DNA from: Streptomyces spongiicola
GTDB taxonomy: Bacteria > Actinomycetota > Actinomycetes > Streptomycetales > Streptomycetaceae
Direction: 5' to 3'
Length of the DNA: 64,000 bases
Assembly: GCF_003122365.1 (NCBI RefSeq)
Contig: NZ_CP029254.1
Span: forward strand, 3,429,001 to 3,493,000
Shown piece after piece: positions 1 to 7,632 of the stretch. The position numbers and the translations under genes are program-made. How positions within the stretch are numbered: position 1 is the first letter of the stretch; the number at the start of each line of letters is the position of its first letter. A model generated the notes under the pieces. That model was not told where the DNA came from. It searched no databases and saw nothing but the letters and a program-made list of their open reading frames with translations.

Positions 1-45
1 CCCTCGACCGACGCGCTCCCGGCGCCCGATCCGGTCTCCGGGCCC

Positions 46-888
46 ATGCCCGTGGACCTGTCAATGGACATGTCCACATCGGCGTCCGTGGACGTGTCCA
101 CGGACCTGCCAGCGGGTGCCACCGGGGCCCTCGACACCCGCACGCTCTCGCGCTCGCTGTTCCTGCGGCTGGCCGCCCTCGACGAGGACAGCCCCGAGCG
201 TACGTACGTACGCGACACCCTGATCGAGCTCAACCTGCCGCTGGTGCGCTACGCGGCCGCACGCTTCCGCAGCCGCAACGAGCCGATGGAGGACATCGTC
301 CAGGTCGGCACCATCGGCCTGATCAAGGCGATCGACCGCTTCGACTGCGAACGCGGCGTGGAGTTCCCGACGTTCGCGATGCCGACCGTGGTCGGCGAAA
401 TCAAGCGCTTCTTCCGGGACACCAGTTGGTCGGTTCGCGTGCCGCGCCGGCTCCAGGAGCTGCGGCTCGCGCTGACGAAGGCGAGCGACGAACTGGCCCA
501 GAAGCTGGACCGCTCCCCGACCGTGCCCGAACTCGCCGCGGTACTGGGCGTGTCGGAGGAGGACGTGGTCGACGGCCTCGCCGTGGGCAACGCGTACACG
601 GCGTCCTCGCTGGACTCGCCGTCGCCCGAGGACGACGGGGGCGAGGGCTCCCTCGCGGACCGCCTGGGCTACGAGGACGGCGCCCTGGAGGGCGTCGAGT
701 ACCGCGAGTCCCTGAAGCCGCTGCTGGCCAAACTCCCCCCGCGCGAACGGCAGATCATCATGCTGCGCTTCTTCGCCAATATGACGCAGTCTCAGATCGG
801 TGAGGAGGTCGGCATCTCCCAGATGCACGTCTCCCGGCTGCTCACGCGGACGCTGGCCCAGCTTCGCGAGGGCCTGATCGCCGACTGA
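46..888 (+). CDS. SigF/SigB-family RNA polymerase sigma factor
   Basis: Alternative sigma factor of the SigB/SigF/SigG group, which in Streptomyces directs stress and sporulation genes and is normally held by an RsbW-type anti-sigma factor. Region 2 is visible around residues 60-130 (NLPLVRYAAARF, then DIVQVGTIGLIKAIDRFD and the FPTFAMPTVVGEIKRFFRD segment typical of this group). Region 3 follows at about 135-200, and region 4 ends in an HTH (MTQSQIGEEVGISQMHVSRLL) near residues 245-270. At 280 aa it has the normal length. The reading frame is open to the first base of the window, so the true start may lie upstream; the first 30 residues are low-complexity. No anti-sigma gene follows within the window. 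Confidence 0.93.
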   Translation: MPVDLSMDMSTSASVDVSTDLPAGATGALDTRTLSRSLFLRLAALDEDSPERTYVRDTLIELNLPLVRYAAARFRSRNEPMEDIVQVGTIGLIKAIDRFDCERGVEFPTFAMPTVVGEIKRFFRDTSWSVRVPRRLQELRLALTKASDELAQKLDRSPTVPELAAVLGVSEEDVVDGLAVGNAYTASSLDSPSPEDDGGEGSLADRLGYEDGALEGVEYRESLKPLLAKLPPRERQIIMLRFFANMTQSQIGEEVGISQMHVSRLLTRTLAQLREGLIAD

Positions 889-1544
889 CGTGCCGCCCAG
901 GCGGTACGGACGTCACGGACGGCACGGACGTCAAGGACGTCACGTCCGTCACGGCCGTACCGTCCGCCTCGCGGTCAACCGCCGCTCCCCGCGGCGGGGT
1001 TCCGCTCCGGCCGGACGCCGGGCGGACTGTCCCGATGCGACGGCGGACGGCGACGGCGATGAATCGGTTACGGGCTGGCGGGGGCCGCGCTCCGACCGGG
1101 CGGGGTAGTCGCGGCCTCCGGGTCCGACCCCCCGCAACACCCGCCGTCACCGCCGCCGGACCCGTCGCCGCAACCGCCGCGCGTACCCGCCCTGCCGGTG
1201 GTCGCAGAGGTGCGGAGGTACGGAGGTACGGAGGCATCCCGCGGACGGGCGGTGGTGCGAGAACGCCGCCGTGCGGTTCCGCAATGACGGTGGCGCAGCG
1301 GCGCGTCCGGTCAGCGTGTCGTCCGGCACGCACCTCATCGGCGTGCTCGGCACCGACCGGGCGACGATCCGTTCCACCCGGGGTCTCCCGGCGCCCGGCG
1401 CCGCGGGTGCGGCGAGGACGGCGGCGTACCGGCTGTGCGTGGGCTCCTGGCGCGTGCCGCCGGGCATGCGTGTGGAGACCGCGGGACGTGCGGGCGGAGC
1501 ACCCGTCCTGACCGGACGGACATCGCGCAGCCGGTTTCGGAGGC
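889..1544. other. Non-coding stretch with short repeats
   Basis: I see no credible gene in these 656 bases. All frames give Arg/Pro/Gly-rich shadow translations without a recognisable domain. It contains repeated GGACGTCA/TGACGTCC-like words just after the sigma factor gene (about 900-960), which could form a terminator-like structure, and a short tandem of TACGGAGG near 1210-1235. Confidence 0.5.
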
Positions 1545-1760
1545 TCAGCCGAGCGCGAGCCAGACGACCGTACCGAGGATCGCGACGGCGGCCGCGATGC
1601 CGACGATGAGCCCGACCCGGGGTCCGGCCGGCGCGGGCGCGGCGGCGCCGCGGCCTCCGTGCTGCGGACCGCCGTCGTCGACGAAGGCGCGGAACATCTG
1701 CGTACTGCCCGCGGGGTCGTGGCCCTCGGGGCTCTGGGGCGCTTGGGGGTTGTGTGCCAT
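1545..1760 (-). CDS. Small single-pass membrane protein
   Basis: A 71-residue protein with a polar, Pro/Gly-rich N-terminal half (MAHNPQAPQSPEGHDPAGST at the start) and one C-terminal hydrophobic helix (about residues 49-70: VGLIVGIAAAVAILGTVVWL), ending two residues later. That arrangement suggests a tail-anchored protein whose N-terminus faces the cytoplasm. No enzymatic motif is visible. It stands alone between the sigma factor gene and the divergent MarR/MFS pair. The ribosome binding site is weak. I do not recognise a named family. Confidence 0.6.
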   Translation of the reverse strand: MAHNPQAPQSPEGHDPAGSTQMFRAFVDDGGPQHGGRGAAAPAPAGPRVGLIVGIAAAVAILGTVVWLALG

Positions 1761-1925
1761 GAGTCAGGACCCTAGCGAACCCGGGTGAGCCGCCCAAGTC
1801 CCGGTCGGCCGCACCCCGCGACATGCCCGCAGGACGTCCGTACGTCTCCCGCCGGAATGGCCGGATCGTGACCACTCACCCGCAAGGCCTTTGGGGTTCC
1901 TTCACCCCGAAGAGCACCTTTTCGT

Positions 1926-1967
1926 TTGCCTGCGGCAACCAACTGCTTCTATGGTTGCCCTAAGCAA
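1926..1967 (+). promoter_or_regulatory. Promoter with two TTGC-N5-GCAA operators for the MarR gene
   Basis: A -35-like TTGCCT (1926-1931) and -10-like TATGGT (1950-1955) are spaced by 18 nt. Two 13-bp palindromes with the same arms and spacing, TTGC-N5-GCAA, lie at 1926-1938 and 1955-1967. The first overlaps the -35 and the second starts on the last base of the -10. That placement is what an autorepressing MarR protein would use. This is inference from the sequence; the regulator has not been tested. Confidence 0.5.
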
Positions 1968-1983
1968 TAAGATGGGGGAGGTC

Positions 1984-2451
1984 GTGGCCGAACGGAGTCA
2001 GTACGAGGAGCTGGCCCGCCAGCTCAGCGCCATGGGCGCCGTGAAGCGGAGGGTCGCACGCCTGCTGCCGGCAGAGTGCCCGTCCGGCTCCGCCGCCGTG
2101 CTGGCCCTCCTGGACCGGTACGGGGAGATGCGGATCAGCCGGCTCGCCGAACTCCTCGCGGTCGACATGTCCGTCACCAGCCGCCATGTGGCGCATGTCG
2201 CCGGGTGCGGCTGGATAGAGCGGTCACCAGACCCGGACGACGGACGCTCGCGCATCCTGCGGCTCACCCCCGCGGGGGTGGCCCAGCTCGGCGAACTCAG
2301 CCGGCGCACGACCGATCTGTTCGCCCACCACCTCGAAGACTGGTCCGACGACGACGTCGGACAGCTGAACGCGCTGCTGGCCCGTCTCCGCGCATCCGTC
2401 GGGGACTGCCGGACCGCCCGCACGCCCGCCCACGGCATGTTGCGAAAGTAG
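1984..2451 (+). CDS. MarR-family transcriptional regulator
   Basis: A 155-residue winged-helix regulator. The DNA-binding core is at about residues 38-105 (alanine-rich AVLALLDRYGEMRISRLAELL, then the VDMSVTSRHVAHVAGCGWIERSPDPDDGRSRILRL recognition helix and wing; quoted in two parts because it is long). Helical dimerisation segments flank it. The GTG at 1984 is preceded by GGGGGAGG at 1974-1981, very close to the start. An in-frame ATG at 1951 lies inside the predicted promoter, so I prefer the GTG. It is followed after 69 bp by a co-directional DHA2-type exporter, the classical MarR/efflux arrangement, suggesting ligand-controlled efflux. Confidence 0.85.
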   Translation: MAERSQYEELARQLSAMGAVKRRVARLLPAECPSGSAAVLALLDRYGEMRISRLAELLAVDMSVTSRHVAHVAGCGWIERSPDPDDGRSRILRLTPAGVAQLGELSRRTTDLFAHHLEDWSDDDVGQLNALLARLRASVGDCRTARTPAHGMLRK

Positions 2452-2520
2452 CTCAGCCCGCCCGCAGGGCAGGAGGGACTCTCGCAACACGCCATGGGAG
2501 ACAAGGAGACAGGGAAGTAC

Positions 2521-5112
2521 ATGGCTACGACCACACCGGCCGGTGTGCGGGGCGGCCACGCCGGACGCGCAGGCGACTCGGCCGCCGGGGACACCTCCGC
2601 CGCCGGGGACACGGCACCCGCGGGCACCTCCGCCTCCGCCTCCGCCTCCGCCTCCGAGGACGGTGCGCCGATGACGCACCGGCAGATCATGGAGGCTCTG
2701 TCCGGACTGCTGCTCGGCATGTTCGTCGCCATCCTGTCCTCGACCATCGTCTCCAACGCCCTGCCCGAGATCATCAGTGATCTCGGCGGCGGCCAGTCCG
2801 CCTACACCTGGGTGGTCACGGCGGCCCTGCTGGCGATGACCGCGACAACCCCGCTCTGGGGCAAGCTCGCCGACCTCCTCAGCAAGAAGCTGCTGGTCCA
2901 GGCAGCCCTCGTCATCTATGTGGCGGGTTCGGTGGCGGCCGGGTTCGCACAGGGCACCGGCACACTCATCGCCTGCCGCGTGGTGCAGGGCATCGGCGTC
3001 GGCGGCCTCACCGCCCTGGCGCAGGTGATCATGGCCGCGATGATCTCCCCGCGGGAGCGCGGCCGCTACAGCGGCTACCTCGGCGCGACATTCGCCGTCG
3101 CCACCGTCGGCGGCCCGCTGCTCGGCGGCGTCATCACCGACACGGAATGGCTCGGCTGGCGCTGGTGCTTCTACGCCGGAGTGCCGTTCGCGCTCGTCGC
3201 GCTGCTCGTGCTGCAGAAGACCCTCGAACTCCCCGTGGTGAAGCGGCAGGTGAAGGTCGACTGGGCGGGCGCCCTCTCCATCAGCGCCGCGGTCTCGCTG
3301 CTGCTGGTCTGGGTCACCTTCGCGGGTGACACATACCCGTGGCTGTCCTGGCAGACGTACGCCATGACCGGCGGGGCGGCGGTCCTGGGACTGGTCTTCC
3401 TGGTCGTCGAGTCCCGGGCGAGCGAACCGATCATCCCGCTGCGGCTGTTCCGCAACCGGACCATCACGCTGGCCTCCCTGGCGTCGCTCTTCGTGGGTGT
3501 CGCGATGTTCGCCGGCACGGTCTTCTTCAGCCAGTACTTCCAACTGGCCCGGGGCGAGTCGCCCACGATGTCCGGCGTCATGACCATCCCCATGATCGTG
3601 GGTCTGTTCGTCTCCTCGACGGTCAGCGGCCTGGTCATCACCAAGACCGGCAGGTGGAAGGCATGGCTGGTCAGCGGCGGTGTCCTGGTCACCGGCGGGC
3701 TCGGCCTGCTGGGCACGATCCGCTACGACACCGAGTACTGGCGCATCGCCGTCTTCATGGCCGTCATGGGTCTGGGCCTCGGCATGATGATGCAGAACCT
3801 GGTGCTCTGCACCCAGAACCAGGTTGCCCCGCAGGACCTGGGCGCGGCGTCCTCGGTCGTCACCTTCTTCCGGTCGCTGGGCGGTGCCGTGGGCGTCTCC
3901 GCGCTGGGCGCGGTGCTCGCCGACCGCGTCACCCGCTACGTCGAGGACGGCCTCGCCGAACTCGGCCCGGGCGGCGCGCCGACGGGCCGCGGCGGCACCG
4001 TCGGCGGAGGCATCCCCGACCTGGACGCGCTGCCCGCGCCGGTCCGCACCGTGGTCGAGAGCGCGTACGGGCACGGAGTCGCGGACGTGTTCCTGTACTC
4101 GGCACCGTTCGCGCTGCTGGCGTTCCTGGTGACCCTGTTCATCAAGGAGGTGGCACTCAGGGGAACGCCGGCCGCCACCCCGGACACCGCCGTACGGGAG
4201 ACCGGTGGCACCGCTGCCGTGGGCACGGCGCCCGTGGGCACCGCTCCCGTGAGCACGGGGCCCGCCGTGGCCGGCGTGACCGCCGTGCACGGTGTGGTGT
4301 GGGGCCCGGACGGCGCGGCCGTCGGAGGAGCCGCCGTCACACTGCTCTCGCCAGCGGGCCGGCAACCGGCCCGCACGGTGGCGCGCGGCGACGGCTCGTA
4401 CACCCTGGACGCTCCGGGATCGGGCCCGTATGTGCTGATCGCCTCGGCCGACGGCTTCCAGCCGCGGGCCTCCACCGTGGCCGTCGGGGACGAGCCCCTG
4501 ACCCACGACGTCCTCCTCGCCGGTACGAACGGGCCGAGTCGGCCGAGTGAGCCGAGTGCACTGCCCGGCCCGACCGGCCCGACCGGCCCGACCGGCCCGG
4601 GCATCCTGAGCGGCACCGTGGTCTCGGCCCACGGCGGCGCGGCGGTCGAGGGGGCGACGGTCGTCGTCACCGATGCACGCGGGGATGTGCTGGCCGCCGA
4701 CACCTCCGGCCCGGACGGGGGCTTCGCCTTCACCGGGCTGCCGTCCGGCGGGGTGACCGTCGCCGTGAGCGCCCCCGGCTTCCGGCCGCTGGCCCTCCCC
4801 TCGGAGGCCGGCGGCCAGGACGCCACCCGGCTCGGGGCGTTCCTGCTCCCGGGTGCCGTGATCCACGGCATCGTCCGGGCCGGAGACATGGGAAGCCCGC
4901 TCTCCGGCGCACGGGTGACGCTCCTCGACCCGGCGGGGAACGCGGTCGCGACCGCGGCCACCGGCGAGGACGGCGCGTACTCCTTCACCGACCTCGACGC
5001 GGGCGCGTACACCGTCATCTCGACCGGCTACCCACCGGTGGCGAGCACGCTCTCCGTGACCGGTGGCGGTGTACACGGCCACGACATCGCACTCGCCCAC
5101 GCGGGCGAGTGA
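2521..5112 (+). CDS. MFS (DHA2/EmrB-like) transporter with three C-terminal carboxypeptidase-regulatory-like domains
   Basis: Membrane exporter of 863 residues. A 14-helix major-facilitator domain covers about residues 45-545; it starts with a helix containing LLGMFVAILSSTIVSNALP and has the motif A-like stretch GKLADLLSKKLL. The extra 320 residues hold three tandem Ig-like beta-sandwich repeats of the carboxypeptidase regulatory-like/CnaB type (from about 580, 690 and 780), each with a GxV...G.PV.GA.V.L...G pattern and a DGxYxF motif, so they are probably extracellular. The N-terminus has a short Ser-Ala repeat. ATG 2521 is preferred over ATG 2494 because AGGGAAG precedes it. The preceding MarR gene probably controls it. 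Such fusions occur in Streptomyces; the substrate cannot be inferred. Confidence 0.88.
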   Translation: MATTTPAGVRGGHAGRAGDSAAGDTSAAGDTAPAGTSASASASASEDGAPMTHRQIMEALSGLLLGMFVAILSSTIVSNALPEIISDLGGGQSAYTWVVTAALLAMTATTPLWGKLADLLSKKLLVQAALVIYVAGSVAAGFAQGTGTLIACRVVQGIGVGGLTALAQVIMAAMISPRERGRYSGYLGATFAVATVGGPLLGGVITDTEWLGWRWCFYAGVPFALVALLVLQKTLELPVVKRQVKVDWAGALSISAAVSLLLVWVTFAGDTYPWLSWQTYAMTGGAAVLGLVFLVVESRASEPIIPLRLFRNRTITLASLASLFVGVAMFAGTVFFSQYFQLARGESPTMSGVMTIPMIVGLFVSSTVSGLVITKTGRWKAWLVSGGVLVTGGLGLLGTIRYDTEYWRIAVFMAVMGLGLGMMMQNLVLCTQNQVAPQDLGAASSVVTFFRSLGGAVGVSALGAVLADRVTRYVEDGLAELGPGGAPTGRGGTVGGGIPDLDALPAPVRTVVESAYGHGVADVFLYSAPFALLAFLVTLFIKEVALRGTPAATPDTAVRETGGTAAVGTAPVGTAPVSTGPAVAGVTAVHGVVWGPDGAAVGGAAVTLLSPAGRQPARTVARGDGSYTLDAPGSGPYVLIASADGFQPRASTVAVGDEPLTHDVLLAGTNGPSRPSEPSALPGPTGPTGPTGPGILSGTVVSAHGGAAVEGATVVVTDARGDVLAADTSGPDGGFAFTGLPSGGVTVAVSAPGFRPLALPSEAGGQDATRLGAFLLPGAVIHGIVRAGDMGSPLSGARVTLLDPAGNAVATAATGEDGAYSFTDLDAGAYTVISTGYPPVASTLSVTGGGVHGHDIALAHAGE

Positions 5113-5119
5113 CCCGACC

Positions 5120-5154
5120 CCCGGGCGCCGCTCCCAGCGGAGGCGGCGCCCGGG
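5120..5154. terminator. Strong hairpin between convergent genes
   Basis: Perfect 11-bp stem (5120-5130 with 5144-5154) and a 13-nt loop directly after the MFS stop codon. It can serve the rightward transporter. There is no T-tract, as is usual in Streptomyces. Confidence 0.6.
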
Positions 5155-5270
5155 CCGGGCGGCGGGCGTGGGACGGCCCGCCGCCCCCTGCGGCCGGCTC
5201 CGGTTCCGGGTCCGGTGGCCGACGGCCCGTTCCGGCCACCGGCCACCGGCTCCCGCGTCCGGCAACCGCA

Positions 5271-5312
5271 TCCCGCAACCGCGTCCGGCGTCCGGCGTCC
5301 GGCGTCCGGCGT
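5271..5312. repeat. Tandem 7-bp repeat (GTCCGGC)
   Basis: About five near-perfect copies of a GTCCGGC unit in the spacer between the convergent transporter and glycosyltransferase genes. It is non-coding and probably replication slippage. Confidence 0.6.
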
Positions 5313-5373
5313 CCTTCGGGAGCGGTGGCCACGGGCGGCCTCCGGACGCGGCCGACGGGTGCGCCGTACGGCG

Positions 5374-7632
5374 CTACTGCGGCGAGGTGAGGTCGTACAG
5401 GGTGGTGCCGCCCACGGTGACCTTCGTGAAGTTCGCCGCGACCCACTCCCGGATCTCCCCGGAGCTATCGCCACCAGGGCCCCGGCCCCGGGCGCCGCCG
5501 CCCTCCCCGCCGTCGATGAACCAGTGGATCTCACCATCGGCCGCATACTGCTGGAACTGGGCGAGCGTCGGAGACGGGTCGCTGCCGTTGAACCCGCCGA
5601 TCGGCATGACGGGCAGTTCCGTGGCGAGTTGGTAGGAGGCGGCGTTCTGGGAGCCGACGGCCGCGGCCGCCCAGGTGTAGGCGGAGGCGTTCTCGGTCAG
5701 CCTGGAGACGACGGCGGAACCCACCTCCGGCCCGTTGAGCAGCCCCCCGGCCTGGCCGCCGCCGCCCGGCCCCTCGCCACCTGCCCGGCGACCCTGGCCA
5801 CCGCCGGGCTGCCCGCCCTGGCCCTGGCCCCGCCCCTGGTCCATACCCTGCCTGGGTCCCTGCCCCTGGCCCTGCCCCTGGCCCGGTGCCTGGCCCTGCC
5901 CTTGCCCTTGCCCCTGACCGGGTCCCCGGCCGGGTCCCTGGCCCTGGCCGCCCGCCGCCCCGGGCGGCATCATCCCGCCGCCGGCCGCGAGGCCGCCCTC
6001 CGCCGAGGGACCGCCGCGGGCGCCGGTGCCACCGCCGGGACCACCGCCGGGACCGCCCCGTGCGGACGCGGGTCCGGCGACCACCAGCGAGCCCTGGTGC
6101 CCGGTGCCCAACGTGGTGAGGGTGTACGCCACGGGACCGGCCAGCGACGCCGCGAGCCCGAGGCCCGCCGCACCCAGCGCGAGCCGGTGCCCGAGCCGCC
6201 CGGCGGACAGCAGTCCCAGCACGGCCACGAGCGCCCCGACCAGCACCGCCCAACGCAGCCACGGCACGAAGTCCGGAGTGCGTCCGAGGAGGACCCACGC
6301 CCAGACGGCCGTCACCGCAACCGCCCCCGCCAGCACCGCACGGGCCGCGGGTCGGGCACGCTCCTCCCACAGCACGGTGATGCCCATGCCGATGAGCGCC
6401 GCGATGTACGGGGCGAGCGCCACCGTGTAGTACTCGTGGAAGATGCCGGCCATGAAGCTGAAGACCACGAGCGTCGTGACCAGGGCCCCGCCCCAGACGA
6501 GGAACGCCGCCCTCGCGGAGTCGGTCCTGCCGGCGCGCCGGGTCAGCACCAGGCCGGCCACGAGCAGGATCAGCGCGGCGGGCAGCAGCCAGGAGATCTG
6601 CCCCCCGACGCTGTCGCCGAACATCCGCCCGATACCGGTCTCACCCCAGCGGCTGCCCCCGGCCCCGCCGCCTCCGGCCCCACCACCTCCGACGCTGCCG
6701 GTCTCGTTGCCGTTGATACGGCCGAGGCCGTTGTAGCCGAAGGTGAGTTCGAGGAAGCTGTTGTTCTGGGAACCACCGATGTACGGGCGGGAGGAGGCCG
6801 GCCACAACTCCACGATCGCCACCCACCAGCCTCCGGACACGATCAGCGCCAAGCCCGCCAGGGCGAGTTGGCCGATCCTCCGCCGCACCGGCGCCGGCGC
6901 GCACACCGCGTACACGAGTGCGAGCGGCGGCAGGACGAGGAACGCCTGGAGGGTCTTGGTCAGGAAGGCGAAACCGACCGCGACACCCGCCGCCACCAGC
7001 CAGCCCGTGCGAGCCCCTTCGACAGCGCGCAGCACGCAGTACACGGCCACCGTCGTCAGCAGCGCCAGCAGCGCGTCAGGGTTGTTGAAGCGGAACATCA
7101 GGGCGGCGACGGGCGTCAGCGCCAGCACCGCACCCGCGATCAGCCCCGCCGCGGCGCCGAAGCGCCTGCGAACCGCCGCATGGAGGACGGCTACCGCCAC
7201 CACCCCCATCAGCACCTCGGGCACCAGGATCTGCCAGGACCCCAGCCCGAACAACCGGACCGACAGCGCCATCGGCCAGAGCGCGGCGGGCGGTTTGTCG
7301 ACGGTGATGGAGTTCGCGGCGTCGGACGAGCCGAAGAAGAACGCCTTCCAGCTCTCGCTGCCCGCCTGCACGGCGGCGGAGTAGAAGGAGTTGGCGTAGC
7401 CGGAGGCGCTGAGGTTGTACAGGTACAGCGCCCCGGTCAGCACCAGCAGCGCGATCAGGGCGGGCCGCGCCCACGCCGGGTCCGCGGCCCGGGCCCGTCG
7501 CGGCCGGGCGGCCCGGCCGCGACGCGGCCGCGTCCCCGGCGGTCCGGGCGGCTCAGGTGCTCCAAGTGCGCCAGGCGCTCCCGGCACCTCGTTCCCGGGG
7601 GTCGCGTGGTCGTCGCGCGGTGCGGTCGTCAT
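5374..7632 (-). CDS. ArnT/PMT-type (GT39-like) membrane glycosyltransferase
   Basis: A 752-residue polytopic membrane protein of the dolichyl/polyprenyl-phosphate-sugar mannosyltransferase superfamily. The first extracytoplasmic loop carries the family signature (YANSFYSAAVQAGSESWKAF near residue 80, then SITVDKPPAALW near 105). Roughly ten hydrophobic helices follow. Residues about 520-630 are a Gly/Gln/Pro-rich low-complexity linker, and the last 110 residues form a globular domain (LPVMPIGGFNGSDPSPTLAQ) typical of the C-terminus in this family. Its ATG overlaps the stop of the preceding GT2/GtrA gene (ATGA), and GGGGGA precedes it. It probably transfers a sugar from the polyprenyl-phosphate carrier made by its neighbour to an exported acceptor. 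Confidence 0.88.
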   Translation of the reverse strand: MTTAPRDDHATPGNEVPGAPGALGAPEPPGPPGTRPRRGRAARPRRARAADPAWARPALIALLVLTGALYLYNLSASGYANSFYSAAVQAGSESWKAFFFGSSDAANSITVDKPPAALWPMALSVRLFGLGSWQILVPEVLMGVVAVAVLHAAVRRRFGAAAGLIAGAVLALTPVAALMFRFNNPDALLALLTTVAVYCVLRAVEGARTGWLVAAGVAVGFAFLTKTLQAFLVLPPLALVYAVCAPAPVRRRIGQLALAGLALIVSGGWWVAIVELWPASSRPYIGGSQNNSFLELTFGYNGLGRINGNETGSVGGGGAGGGGAGGSRWGETGIGRMFGDSVGGQISWLLPAALILLVAGLVLTRRAGRTDSARAAFLVWGGALVTTLVVFSFMAGIFHEYYTVALAPYIAALIGMGITVLWEERARPAARAVLAGAVAVTAVWAWVLLGRTPDFVPWLRWAVLVGALVAVLGLLSAGRLGHRLALGAAGLGLAASLAGPVAYTLTTLGTGHQGSLVVAGPASARGGPGGGPGGGTGARGGPSAEGGLAAGGGMMPPGAAGGQGQGPGRGPGQGQGQGQGQAPGQGQGQGQGPRQGMDQGRGQGQGGQPGGGQGRRAGGEGPGGGGQAGGLLNGPEVGSAVVSRLTENASAYTWAAAAVGSQNAASYQLATELPVMPIGGFNGSDPSPTLAQFQQYAADGEIHWFIDGGEGGGARGRGPGGDSSGEIREWVAANFTKVTVGGTTLYDLTSPQ

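Noticed and set aside
2224-5271. A 1015-codon open frame on the minus strand opposite the MFS gene
   Set aside because: It is antisense to a clear transporter, has no domain, and is Arg/Gly/His-rich, the usual shadow in high-GC DNA.
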